Assembly (NCBI GenBank): GCA_003254905.1
Contig: QANU01064622.1
Location: 10,397 to 74,396, forward strand
Reading direction: 5' to 3'
Length of the DNA: 64,000 nucleotides
DNA from: Nissolia schottii
Taxonomy: Eukaryota > Streptophyta > Magnoliopsida > Fabales > Fabaceae
Each line of letters starts with the position of its first letter. Position 1 is the first letter of the stretch. A program made the position numbers and the translations under genes. Below, piece after piece: positions 26,267 to 40,789 of this stretch. The notes below the pieces were generated by a model. The model saw only the letters and a program-made list of their open reading frames with translations. It was not told the origin of the DNA and did no database searches.

Positions 26267-29200
26267 TTTATTGTAACACCCTAACTAACTGCATACCCTC
26301 GAGTAGTACGCAATGCTCATTAGGTTGTCAATCACTTGGTGGGAATACTTATAGTCCCTTATTACTTTTCTTAAAAATACTGAGTTAAGAAAAATATGGA
26401 CCAATTTAAAACTTTGTTACTGAGTGCTTATTTACAAAATATGAGCCATGTGTGAATCAAAGTATATATATATAAGACAACCGATAGAGCTAAAGGCTTA
26501 TAACTAATAGTCATTCATAGCATAATTATTTACCTAAGCAAGTACCTGGTCCTTCACAGATAAGTACAACCAATCATATAATATTATAATAAAGTATATA
26601 TACATGTTATAATCATCCATATACATCATAAGAGTTCAACTGGTGCATAGCTGGCCCAACATGTCTTCATAGCCTTGAAGATCTGTCCGTCCGTCATCGG
26701 TAGCTTGTCCTCTGTTCTTTTCTGATTTGCTTGGTATTTCTCATAGCTCACGTCTGCTCCTGGAAGCATAAGTGAGTAGGGGTGAGAACATTCGTCTTCA
26801 GTGGTTTACCTCAGTGTTGGGGGAATCTTTTTAACTCACTTATCAACCGGCCGCTCAGGTGTTTCTAAGTGAACATGTATACTAACATCCTACTGATTAT
26901 TATCTGGCCTAAGTCCTGAACTGCTTTATCTACTTTACTAGGTGACTGAGGCACTAGTTGTAACACCCTAGCTAACTGCATACCCTCGAGTAGTACGCAA
27001 TGCTCACTAGGTTGTTAATCATTTGGTGGGATTACTTGTAGTCCCTTATTATCTTTTGAAAATACAAGAGTAAGGAAAATATGGACCATTTTAAAACTTT
27101 TCTATTTACTTTATTTGCAAAGTATGAGCCACGCGTGATTCAAACGTATAAGATAAACGATAGAGCGGAAGCTTAAAAGCAGTAACCATTACTAGCATAA
27201 ATAACTACATAACAAGTGTCTGGTCCATCACATATTACAACCCACAGAGTATAATAATAGTTTACATACATAAGCTAAATAAATCAAGATACATATCAAA
27301 ATATAGCAAAATGTAGCAAAATGTCCTTCTACTGCTGAGCTAGACTGGCTCATCCTCGGTCCTCTACTGCTACACGTGCGGCTCCTCATAGGGCTCCTCG
27401 TAGCCCTCATGCTCTTCGCCTGCTCCTGGGAAGCATAAGCGAGTGGGGGTGAGAACAGTCGTCCTCAGTGGTTAACCTTAGCATAGNTACCATATAGCTA
27501 CATACTTGTTCTCTACGGTTCAATTATGCTCTTTAAACTTTACGTGATTATCCTCTAGTTCTTATGATGCATGATAGCATAATCAGTCCTAGCATACATA
27601 CTCTACATGCAATGTTCCACATACATCATCATACAATTGCATCATGCACTTATCATAAACTTACCCCATAACATACTCTTCATACATCATCACACATCAT
27701 CATACATCATTATAACATAGCTCATTCACTTATCATACCCATACGTGTAATCACTCATTAGCTTCGGGGTCCCTCCGCAGAACCCACCCAGCACTTGCGC
27801 TCTAGGGATCCTCCGCGGAACCCTACTCGACACTACTACGGGTGCCCACTCAGCACTCTTCACGTAACCCTCTCATCGCTCCAGGGTTCCTCCGCGGAAC
27901 CCGTTCAGAACCTTCCCAGTGTTCTCTCAACACTCTCCTCGTAACCTTCTCTACTCTCCCGGGGTTCCTCCGCGAAACCCTGCTTTACCCCACTACTGTG
28001 CCCACTCGACACTTGTAACCTCCTCGGTCTTTCCAGGGATCCTCCACGGAACCCTATCGGCACCACTCATGGTGACCACTCCACACTCAACGTAACCTTC
28101 TCATCGCTCCAGGGATCCTCCGCAGACCCCACTGGGCACCTTCCCAGGTACACGCTCATCCACTCTACACTCCTCTCAGTCCCTTTCCGCGGAACCCCTC
28201 CGCACTTACGCCTCTACTTATTTACTCTCATTTTCTCGCGTTCACACCCCAGGGATCCTCCGCGGAACCCTCTCAGCACCGTTCCTAGTGCCGCTCAACC
28301 ACTCTCTACACACTCCTTTCAACCACTCTCAGCGGACTACACGGTGCATACTCCTTCGTTCATTTTTCTCATTTTCTCGCATTCCCACACCAGGGATCCT
28401 CCGCAGACCCACTACACAGTCACTGGCGAACCTGGAACCGAATACTGGGTTTTTTTTCTTGCTTTCCTCTTCCTCCTTTCTCATGGACTCCTCTTGAGTT
28501 TTTTACACATATTCCACACATACAAATCCTATCTAGTCCAGGTCACAGGACCCTTCAGAATCATCTCCTAAGTCCTAGCATAGCATTTCTATCATAGTTT
28601 ATCATAAGGCATAAAAGCATATAAACACATACAAGCAAACATAAGTCACCAAGGGGTGACCAAGCCAAGTTTTCCCACCTGTAAGAGAACCTGGTGGTGG
28701 TGAGGGAAGCTTGGAGTGACGTCCCACAAGCCTTGTTGTCTCCAAAGCTTGAGCTCATCCCTTCTCCAAGATGACAAGTTCGTGAGCAAGGTGGAGGCTG
28801 ATGGGGTTGTTTCCCCTTGATTTCGGATGGAAGGAAATGAAACCCAGTTGGGGAGACTTGAGGGCTGTGTTTAAAGAAAATGAAGGAAAGCTTCAAGAAG
28901 CAGTTGTCTCAAGCACGGTTTTGCTTGGTTTATGAAAGTGTAGCATATAGGCAAAGTGTGGTGGGATGGAAGAAAAGCTTTAGAAACCGTGTGAAGAGAA
29001 GAAAACAAGGCATCAGGGGAGTGAAGAAGATGATTGGCTATGGGAGAGTGAGGTCTCGGTTTTTGAGGGGCTGAGGGTGAGGGAAATTAATTCAATTTTA
29101 GGATTTAGAAAAAGTGATGAATAGTAGAAAGCATGGGCATAGGTATGGCCTTGTGTAAGAGGGGTAAGGTGATGAGAATTTGGAAGCATAATTTAAGGGA

Positions 29201-29672
29201 TTGGACAAAATCACAATCAGACCGTGCAGCCCTCCCTCACCTAGTCAGCTGCTGAAATTTCATTTTCTCCCGGTTCCGATTCACTCGTGATTTATCGCTC
29301 GCAGTTTCGGTGCGTCGCGCACGGTCGTCCGAAAAATATTCCGTTTATACCGTCGCGATCCTCTAATCTCCCCCTACCTAAGGGTATTAATATTTAAAGG
29401 TGTTTTGTGAATTTTTCTCCGGAGGATTATTTTCACGGACACCTTTTGTGCGCCAAAAAATTTCATCGGTGAACAACGACTATTCGGTTGTCTGCCGAAC
29501 CTCAGGCCGCGACACGTCTTATTTCCTAGGGATATTCTACCTATTAGTTTTCCATTTTAATTCCCTAATCATGATTAGAAAATTAATTTAATTTTCTTAC
29601 TTCCCTAATTAACCTATAATTATCTATTAAGCTAATTATCCGTACAGTGAAAAAACGAAATGTTACATTTAT
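26267..29672. mobile_element. Composite LTR insertion (partial LTR + full LTR), TSD TTTAT
   Basis: The element spans 26272-29667 (3396 bp), with perfect terminal inverted repeats TGTAACA/TGTTACA and an exact 5-bp duplication TTTAT (26267-26271 and 29668-29672). The start TGTAACACCCTA.CTAACTGC recurs at 26959. The first ~550 bases of 26272-26958 match the start of 26959-29667, down to the GCATAAG.GAGT.GGGGTGAGAACA block. It therefore consists of a 687-bp partial LTR followed directly by a ~2.7-kb LTR, with no internal gag-pol region. It has the signature of a Ty3/gypsy-type LTR reduced by recombination. One ambiguous base lies at 27487. Confidence 0.85.
27765..28410. repeat. Minisatellite with GGGATCCTCCGCGGAACCC core, within the LTR
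   Basis: About nine variants of the core occur (around 27768, 27804, 27882, 27960, 28034, 28110, 28185, 28250 and 28391), mostly about 75 bp apart and separated by similar C-rich spacers (cactc..cacg..aacc). The core is itself partly palindromic around CCGCGG. The run is much GC-richer than the rest of the window. Confidence 0.85.
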
Positions 29673-29735
29673 AGTTAAAAATTAATATTATAAATGAGCA
29701 TTAGCATATTTTAATTAAAAATGAATTTACTGTGA

Positions 29736-30558
29736 AGGAGCACTAATTGACCCTTCTGTATCTGTTGGCAACAGGTAATGGGAAAGGACAATTGTAACAA
29801 CTTGTACTGTTTGAACTCTATTGCCATTTCAAAGTCGATGCTTCCTAGCACGACACCCGCATTGAATAATTAATTGCATGACAATAAAGAAAAAATCAAA
29901 CAATATTAAATATCAAATCAAGCTACTTGAACTCAGTTTTAATTGTGCGCACGTGCTTAAGAATCCCTAATTCCAAATTGTTAGTATATTTTTGAAATTG
30001 CATGCGAGTCAAATTTGATTTTTCTAGACATGCATGTCTCCTACTGTGTGGTCTGCTGAAAAGGGCGATGTAGACTGTGGAATTAATTGATTCTCTCATT
30101 ATAATTTTACATTATAAATTCACGAGTGATATCTCGTGATTGCTGTAGAAATTATAATTAGATCATAAATATTATTAATTTCTGTAAAATTTAATGGATT
30201 GATAATGTAAAAATGCTGTAAAATTGAAAATGCTGTTATTATTTTCTAGCTAAGAATTAAAACAAAACTCTAGGTTTATGCTATTAATTTAGTTTCATAA
30301 ATTATTTTGAAACTTCCTCTTTGTGCTGTGCGTGTTTCTTTTTTTCCCCTCTATTCTCATTTATGATACAGAATAAAGTTTCCAAAACATGTGGTCACTT
30401 CTTAATTTTCACATCTAATTGCACAACTTTCCCTCAATTTATAGTAATATTGAAAGAAAGAAAGAAAGCCACGCCTTTATTCCACTGGAGCCAGAGAAAA
30501 CAGAGGAGATAGTGCCTTCCCCAGTTTGATTCTCCGTTAATGGTTGGTTCATATAATA
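29736..30558. other. Intergenic DNA, no gene recognised
   Basis: AT-rich, with nothing coding recognised. Confidence 0.5.
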
Positions 30559-30839
30559 GATAAATATGCTTTTAGTTGTTAAAAAATTATAAATTTTCTA
30601 TTTTATCTTTAAAATTTTTTATTATAAAATAGTCTTTAATAAATTCATCTATACAAAATTGACACATGACATTACACATGATCTGTCATGTAATCAAGTT
30701 AACTTTCATATCAGTAATTAACGATTACAAAGACTAAATCCTACCAAACAAAATTATCAAGAGCTATTTTTTAACAATTTTGTTTTAAAAGTAAAATATA
30801 AAATATATAATTATTTATGAATTAAAAACATATTTAACC
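30559..30839. mobile_element. MITE-like element with ggttaaatatg-type ends
   Basis: The left end gataaatatgcttttagtt and the reverse complement of the right end (ggttaaatatgtttttaatt) form imperfect terminal inverted repeats about 280 bp apart. Ends of this type are common in legume intergenic repeats. No clear target-site duplication, so boundaries are approximate. Confidence 0.5.
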
Positions 30840-33800
30840 TTATATTCTTATTTGCATTCGTTGTCAACCGTTATCCATTCAAATGAATCCAAATTAATCA
30901 GTGCGGTGAGTTCTGCTTTAAGAATCAAATTTCAATTTGGCTCTTTTCAGTCATGTAACATCATCATACTCAATAATTACTTTGGGTTCGGGTTAGCATT
31001 TGCAGATAATTTAACGTATGATTTATTTTTAAAACTTACCTTTAATTTGACAGAGCCTGTGTGCATCAATTACAGAGAGAATATCATTTCATGTATTCTA
31101 AAGATTAAAACATTGAAATATTCATCTAATGCCTCCTTCTTCCTTATTATTAATTACTCGATGGTATATTACTTTGTGCCTTAGATATTCCACGAAGCTT
31201 CTTCCACAAATTAAACTATAATAATCTTTGTGCTTTGCAGATATACTAGTTTTTAACGTGATACAAAAAGGATCTAATTAAGGAACTTTGAAAAAGCAAA
31301 AGGGATAAGCATATTGAAATTGATGTTATAAACTTGATCGAGTATCCTATAAGACTTCTTCGAAGTGGAACCAAAACTATTTTAACCGAAGAAAGTGTTG
31401 TTGGTGCTTGGTGGCCATTGACAAAAGCTGTCTTTATTTCTTTAGTTATATGGCAATATCGTTATGTTGGTGGTCAAATATGGTGTTTTTTCAAAAACGA
31501 GAAAAAAGAAAGAAAGAAACAAGATTTTAAAAGTTTAGCCTATTTAAATATTTTATTTTCATTGGCAATAAATTTTGAAAAATAAACAAACAACTATTTT
31601 GATTTATTATAAATAGATTGGATGTGAGTTGGAAGGATAAATCTGGCTAATAAAGATAATTTTAGATAAGTTTTAGAGATTAATCCCTTTCTATGATAAT
31701 AATATAGTGGGACTTATAGTAAATATATGTAGGGTCTATTTAGGTTTTGTTTTTATTGGTCTATTTTTAATCTTTTAATATTTTATGAAAAAAAATGATA
31801 AAAATTGAAAATGAAAACAAGAAGAATGATTGTTTTGTTTTTATTATTTTATTCATAAAACTTTTAAAATTATAAATAAATTTAAAATAGAAGAAAAATG
31901 AAAACATAAAAATTAATCAGACCAACTTCTCCTATAAAGTAATAGTGCCGATAGGAAAGACTAGATGTCCACTTGGGGCAATGCAAAAGGAAAAAGTTTG
32001 CACTTTGCAAAGAAAATAGTTAGGGGCCCTTATTTGTTCACCAAATTGTTTTGTTTCTTTTCTCTCTAGGTCACATCAAGAATTTGAAAAAATAAGAAGT
32101 GCAATTTGTAAGGGATACCCGTCTGAAATTAAAAAAGCTAATTCAAGAAGCTAATTCAATCCTTATGTTTATACGGTACCGAGTATTGTATTTTATAGGT
32201 TTCTTATTAGGTTTTATTTTATATATTGGAAATTAAAGGAATTTAGAAATATTAATATGATTTCTAATAATATTTAAAAATGAGGGTTAACAATGAGGGC
32301 AATTAAATTTTAGACCATACGATCGTATTAAAGACCACGTATTAAAGATCACATAATCATAATAAAGTTTGATATCATATAAATAATCATTTTAAAAAAA
32401 ATTTAAGTTGATTGATGTAGACAATTAAATTATTTTATGTTTTTTTTTGTGCTACGGAAAAGTTATTATTTTACATGTTAACAAATTGGATGATGTTTCT
32501 TATCCATATATTGTCATGATTCATGAAGCTCTACAAAGACAAATGGCTATCAAACCCTTTCGATTTTTTTTTTCAATCAAATTATTTTTAATAAATATTA
32601 ATATGAAATGATTTCTTAAAATACATATTATCATGGCTAGCTTGTTGGCAAGATTCACTATGGATATGAAAATGAAATGATATTAATTATTCCTTTGTTT
32701 TTATTTCTATAAACTTAATTATTCTTTTTGTACGTTTTCGATGTTCCCTATAGCATAGTATTTGTCATTTGCCCTGCCGATGAAGAAGCATATCAACGTC
32801 TCTCCAATGCTTTCAATTCAAAAAACGATAAAATATAGTAAACATAACAGACGCGTGTAACCTATCTATGAATGAATACACACTTCACATTTCAGAATCT
32901 CGAGGGCCACCACACTTTTGCTGCCATTTCAGCATTTCTCTATTACTTTGTCATGTTCTGTGACGAAAACTCCATTTGCCTTCCACAATATTCTTCTTCA
33001 GCTGTTACTAAAAAATAATTTCTATAATTAACAAGAAGACGAAAGGAGCCATGCTTAATAATTACAAATCGTCAAAGGAAGATGTTAAAATTCAAACATA
33101 CAATTAAAAATAAATAAATATTCTCATGTCAAAAAGAGTTATGTTATAAAAAAAATATAAATATTTAAATTGAGTCATACTAATTTTGAGAGAATTCTAC
33201 TTATTTTAATTATTTATATTTTTTTCTTATAACATAATTAAACATGACATCTTTTAACATGAGAAAATTTATTCTCACCTTAAAAGTGTTACTATAACTA
33301 TTTGAATTGAATAGTTCTTAAATGCGTATGATTTTAAATTAATTTTGTTAAAGTTAATTTACTTTTAGGGTGCTATTTTGTTTTTGAGATTAAGTGTTAT
33401 GCATTTTTTACACTATTATGTAATTAAATCATCCCCATGATTTTTTAAATATTGGATCTATTAACTCTTGAGTATCAACTCTCATTTAGAGTTATGCACA
33501 AGTTTTAAGGAAATTTTTTTTTTGGTAGTACTAAGTTTTGACATATTTATCTTTGTAACCATCTCTAATTATATACTTGTCAAAATCTTATTAATTTTTT
33601 ATTTAAGATCTCAACAAATGTAATAAATAAATCAAAATCTAAGATTTTCAACCATTACTCATTGATACCTTGTCCATTTGTCATCAAATAGTTAGTTAAT
33701 AAATTAAAAGAATTTAGTTTTTAAAAAATTAAAATAAAAATAATCTTCAATGCACCTAATAGATAACAATTAAAGTCAGTATATTGATACCTTATATTAT

Positions 33801-34208
33801 AACCAAGGTATCAGAGCAATTCTTAAAATATATTATATATTATATTTGATAAAGGCCTTAAAAAAGTAATTAATATAATATAAATTATTTAAAAAATAGA
33901 TAATTATTCATAAAAATATAAAATTAAGAATGTGCATGAATTATTTATGAAAGGAGGAAAGTCTATATTTATTGAAGCAAAACAAGAACATCAACATCAA
34001 AAAGTGTGAGCATAAAAAGGGAGCAGTTGCAACGCAGAAATGACGGAAGAAAACCCTAACATGCACCTCTCACATACAGGATCCACTCCCTCCACGTACC
34101 AAATTTGTGTTTCTCAATCCCTATCCCTTATATATAATATATAAGGAAGAAAGAAAAATGAAAATACGCCACCGCCACGCCTACCACACCCTCTCCTCAT
34201 TCCCATTC
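30840..34208. other. Intergenic DNA upstream of AAE3
   Basis: AT-rich. Open frames at 30852-31184 and 31334-31585 have no recognisable domain, flanking splice structure or codon bias. Nothing else recognised. Confidence 0.5.
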
Positions 34209-34226
34209 CTTATATATATATATATA
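34209..34226 (+). promoter_or_regulatory. TATA region of the AAE3 promoter
   Basis: A (TA)n stretch ends about 93 bp before the start codon and is followed by a C/A-rich leader, typical of a plant TATA box and 5' UTR. A near-perfect A/T palindrome lies upstream at about 34126-34147. Confidence 0.5.
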
Positions 34227-34318
34227 CACACACAAAATTCACCCATTCTCCAACTCCCAACCCACCATAACATAATTCACAATATCCCATTCACGCGCTC
34301 TTTCTGCGATTCATCGCG

Positions 34319-37300
34319 ATGGAGGAAGTCACGTCCACCCTCACCGGGCTCCTCCGCCGCGCCGCCGCTAAATTCCCCACCCGCCGCGCAATCTCCGTCG
34401 CCGGCAAGTTCGACCTCACCCACTCCCGCCTCAACGACCTCGTTGAAGTCGCCGCCGCCCGCCTCATCTCCGCCGGCATCAAGCCCGGCGATGTCGTCGC
34501 CCTCACCTTCCCCAACACCATCGAGGTACGCTCCCTCCCCTGTTTGGCTCCCGAGAAAATCAGATAGAAAAACATAAGAAAAATCCTCCATCTGTTTGAC
34601 CTTTTTTTTTTTTTTTGCAGTATGTTATAATGTTTTTGGCGATTATTAGAGCGCGAGCCACGGCGGCGCCGCTCAACGCAGCGTACACAGCGGAAGAGTT
34701 CGAGTTTTATTTATCAGACTCAGAATCGAAGCTTCTAGTAACTTCTCCCGAAGGAGTCAAGCCGGCTCAAGCCGCGGCTTCCAAGCTCAACATCCCCGTC
34801 GCCCCGGCTTCCCTAAAACAAATCGAAACAGAGTTCACCTTCTCGCTGACCATCGCCGACTCGGACTCCGACTCACTCGACTCGGTCGCCGAACTCGTCA
34901 ACGACCCCTCCGACGTGGCGCTCTTCCTCCACACCTCCGGCACCACGAGCCGCCCCAAGGGCGTCCCGCTGACTCAGCACAACCTCGCCTCCTCCGTCCG
35001 CAACATCGAATTGGTCTACCGACTCACCGAGTCCGACTCGACGGTCATCGTCCTCCCGCTCTTCCACGTCCACGGCGTGATCTGCGGCCTCCTGAGCTCC
35101 CTCGGCGCCGGCGCCGCCGTGACCCTTCCGGCGGCGGGGAGGTTCTCGGCGTCGACCTTCTGGAGCGACATGATCAAGTACAACGCGACGTGGTATACGG
35201 CGGTTCCAACGATACATCAGATTATACTGGACCGCCACACCAGCAGCCCCGAACCGGTTTACCCGAAGCTCCGGTTTATTCGGAGCTGCAGCGCCTCACT
35301 CGCGCCGGCTATACTGGATCGGCTCGAGGAGGCTTTCGGTGCACCAGTTTTGGAAGCCTACGCGATGACGGAAGCTTCTCATTTGATGGCTTCGAATCCT
35401 CTGCCTGAAGATGGGCCCCACAAGGCCGGGTCGGTTGGGAAGCCCGTGGGCCAGGAGATGGCCGTGTTGGACGAGTCGGGTCGGGTCTTGGAGGCTGATG
35501 TGAAAGGTGAGGTTTGTGTTAGGGGACCAAACGTGACGAAGGGGTATAAGAATAACCCTGACGCTAATACGACGGCGTTTCAGTTTGGTTGGTTCCACAC
35601 TGGTGATATCGGGTATTTTGATTCGGATGGGTACTTGCATCTCGTGGGTCGGATCAAGGAGCTCATTAACCGAGGAGGTATTTATATATATTGCTTGCTA
35701 ATTAACTATATTACTATATTTTGACTTCTATATTGAGAAAAATTAATAGCCTGTTCAATTTTTAGATCAACCTTTAGAATCAATTTTAAAACTCCAAAAT
35801 TAGGAATTTTTTTTATTAGTTAGAGTTTATTTTAAGTATTATAAATTGATTATATTTTTCATGCATGGAAGGTTTTGAAGAAGTGTACTAATTTTAATCA
35901 ACTCAACATGGATTTTGATATTGGTGGACTTGAGTCATTGATACGTGGGTTTTTCTGTTTCATTATTCTTTTTTTTTTGGGGTCTGATTTGTGAGATTGC
36001 AAACTCGGCAAGCTTCTAAGTATTTGCGTATAAAAGTGACGTGTTATATAGATTTACCTTTATGTAAAGACAATTCAGTAGTTTTGAAACGGTTGGGAAC
36101 TAGCGAAACTGACGTTGTCTTACCTGATATATAATGTTGGAGAAGTTAACAATCTTGGTTGGAATTGCCTTTCCGTTTGGTAATAAGCTGCTTATGATTT
36201 GTGTTAGTGGAGTGATAGTGATGTTAATAGGGTTCTGATTTGATATTAAGAAGTAGATACAATTTGTGACAACTTAACGACATAGCAATTAGTCCGGTAA
36301 TATTTTATTGCATATTGAATATTATAATAATAAATAATGATCTATTTATGTCAATTTTTATAGGAGAAAAAATATCGCCAATAGAAGTGGATGCAGTCCT
36401 TCTATCACACCCAGACATTGCTCAGGCAGTTGCTTTCGGAGTGCCAGATGAGAAATATGGCGAGGAGGTATTGTGTCTATTTCCCCTCATCTTGGTTTTG
36501 GGCCTTCCATTGTCTCCATGTGGTTCTGTCATTTTCCCCTGGGAATCTAAACTCCATCAAATTAAATAATAATTGACGGTCCTAAGGTTAAAACACTTGT
36601 CCCACTTTGATTTCACATACATTATTTATTTCACACGATGTGGACACACTTCTTTTTTGCATTGGGTGGGTAATCAATTAATACTCATGAGTGAGGCCTA
36701 CCATGTCGGTGGTAATATCTAAACCTGAAAGCCATAGGGTGAACAGAGGTTTTCCCCCTCTAATCACGTGTCAACGTGTTGTGGCGTACAAGCAATTGCT
36801 GATTGAGAGAAGAGGCCATTTTTATTTATGAAAATCTTTTGGCAAATGGTAATCAGCGTTTCAATTACGCTCCTCCATTTCAACCAAAAGTTATTAACAA
36901 TATTTTATGATACAAATCTGAAAAACGTTACGCGTGGTCTTTATTTATGACCCAATTAATTTAATATCGAGGGTAATGATCGAGCTACTTATACGTTTTG
37001 GTGCCCTTCTTGTTATAGGAAAAACAGCTGGCTACCTAGTAGCTGCTTCTTCTAGAACCGATTCATGAGACCAAACTGTTCCAGCAAATAAGCTTTTTGA
37101 CCTCTAATAATTTATACAGCTTCTTATACAATAATCAGAAGGTTCATATGAACCATGCTCAAGAAATAAATGAACACCCCCTTTTTTGGGGTTTACTGCC
37201 AGAGGGATATGCATGAATTATGCACATACTATAATGTTGAATATTGTGTTGATCATATATATATATTGATTTGATCCCTTTTTAACAGATAAACTGTGCA

Positions 37301-37477
37301 ATCATCCCAAGAGAAGGATCAAACATTGATGAGGCAGAGGTGCTGAGATATAGCAAGAAGAATCTTGCATCTTTCAAAGTCCCCAAAAAGGTCTTCATCA
37401 CTGATTCTTTGCCCAAGACCGCCACTGGCAAGATTCTAAGGCGTCTAGTAGCAGAACACTTCGCAGCTCAAGTTTGA
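34319..37477 (+). CDS. AAE3: Oxalate-CoA ligase-like acyl-activating enzyme (AAE3 type)
   Basis: Four exons: 34319-34525, 34621-35677, 36364-36467 and 37289-37477, all with GT/AG junctions and matching phases, giving 518 residues, the usual AAE3 length. It is an AMP-forming acyl-CoA synthetase: the ATP P-loop motif LHTSGTTSRPKG is at residues ~172-183, YAMTEASH at ~316, GWFHTGD at ~392, GRIKELINRGG at ~412, and the catalytic Lys lies in TATGKILRR (~504). AAE3 enzymes convert oxalate, ATP and CoA to oxalyl-CoA, the first step of CoA-dependent oxalate breakdown, linked to pathogen and aluminium tolerance. The C-terminus (AQV) is not a PTS1 signal, which suggests the cytosol. The start is the first Met in a GC-rich exon just after a leader. 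AATAAA occurs at 37517. Introns 2 (686 bp) and 3 (821 bp) show nothing else. It converges on beta-tubulin. Other 4CL-like ligases are the alternative, less likely. Confidence 0.93.
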
Positions 37478-38412
37478 GCTGCCGGATTCCCCTTGAAGCC
37501 AAACATCCCCTGGACAAATAAAGGGTTGGAGTCCGCAACCCAGAATTATATAACAATGTGTTGGCATCAAGAGGAAGATGTTTCTGCAACTGGTCTTTCA
37601 TACAGCATACAACATATTGTAATTTTCGTTTGTCATTGTGAAAGGTGGTTTACAATGCAATGAAATATTGGTACAAGTAATTCTAAAAGAATATGCAACT
37701 CTGTTTTAATATGCAGTGAAGGTTAATGATCTAAGTGAAACCTTCACTTCAGAAATTAGAAAGAAGGATATAATACTTATGCCTCCGCGTGATATACTTG
37801 ATGAATAATGTATGAGTGCCATTTAATATTTTTAAAAACAAGAAAAAAAAAGCATCACTAATGAAAGTGAATAAAAAGATAAGCTCTTTGATGAGTTACT
37901 AACCATTCAGTAACTTCAAAAGTAAATATCATTCACGTAGCAGAATAAAGGAAAAACGTTAAGAAGCATTTTGGTAAAGCTGAAATGCGTTAGAACTTTT
38001 AAACCAGATAACTATACCCGGGAAATGTCACTACTAAACATCCATGCAATCTTCGTCATTTGTTAACAAAATGTCTTCAGCCACGCAGAAACCCCAAAAA
38101 CGTTCCAACAACAAAATGATAGGATCCAAATCATGCAATTGAACAGGAAGAAAAGCTGAAGCCCATTACATCCAATATCGCAAGCATATCACGCCTAGTC
38201 TAAAATCTATAAGCACGATTTTCGGACAATGTAAACATGCTCAAAAATAAAATCCTACACAAACTACAACACCCACAAGGAGGCAACGAAGTTCAAAAGA
38301 ACAATTCAAACCCCCGAAAAAGGTGAATATTCAGGTAGAAAGGAAATAAAAGACAAGACCAACAACGCCAGTTCCAACAGCAAACATAAGCAGAACACAA
38401 TTCAACTACTAC
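37478..38412. other. Shared 3' flanks of AAE3 (+) and beta-tubulin (-)
   Basis: Convergent intergenic space of 935 bp holding both 3' UTRs. No further gene recognised. Confidence 0.7.
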
Positions 38413-40641
<2,229 letters not shown>

Positions 40642-40770
40642 CTTCGAGAGTGAGTTCGAGCACCGAGTTTCAGAGAGAGAAAGCGAGTTATTTAGTGAAC
40701 TCGGTGAAGGACGAGTGTGAGTGAGTGAGTGAGAAATGGGGTTGGAGAGTGAAGGGTTTAGATTTTGAGA

Positions 40771-40780
40771 TATTTTTATA
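40771..40780 (-). promoter_or_regulatory. TATA box of beta-tubulin
   Basis: TATAAAAATA lies about 130 bp upstream of the start codon on the minus strand. The leader between contains a CTCA-type short repeat (about 40712-40735). Confidence 0.6.
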
Positions 40781-40789
40781 TTGGGGGAA

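Larger units (their letters stand above)
16340..26271. repeat. Satellite array: ~176-bp units, each three ~59-bp subunits
   Basis: The whole segment, apart from the insertion at 17033-19050, is tandemly repetitive. The period is about 172-179 bp (for example GCCTATGACC-type motifs at 22878, 23050 and 23227). Each unit has three related subunits spaced 55-62 bp, each starting with a variant of the palindrome GGCTATAGCC and continuing with a (T)TTTTCACTAAAAATGA-like stretch. Roughly 45 units are present, well diverged and AT-rich, with local indels. The array resumes briefly after the second insertion (29668 to about 29735). No coding potential. Right-hand units after about 25.5 kb are more degenerate. 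Confidence 0.93.

Noticed and set aside
16340-26271. Regularly spaced repeats resembling a CRISPR array
   Set aside because: The whole unit is repeated, with no unique spacers; the periods are 59 and 176 bp, and the context is a plant nuclear genome.
28288-29074. Several open frames of 60-111 residues on both strands
   Set aside because: They fall within the composite LTR and its minisatellite, and none resembles gag or pol.
26959-29667. Independent LTR nested inside an older LTR
   Set aside because: The left flank of 26959 (CTAGT) does not match the right flank (TTTAT), whereas the outer start at 26272 does.
31334-31585. 83-residue open frame with a plausible protein-like sequence
   Set aside because: No family recognised, no upstream promoter or splice context, and it ends in a lysine-rich low-complexity tail. 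It may be a decayed exon but cannot be supported.
34126-34147. Near-perfect AT palindrome upstream of AAE3 as an operator
   Set aside because: Low-complexity TA sequence next to a TATA region; chance is sufficient explanation.
34277-35640. Long alternative frames across the AAE3 exons on both strands
   Set aside because: Shadows produced by the GC-rich AAE3 coding sequence.
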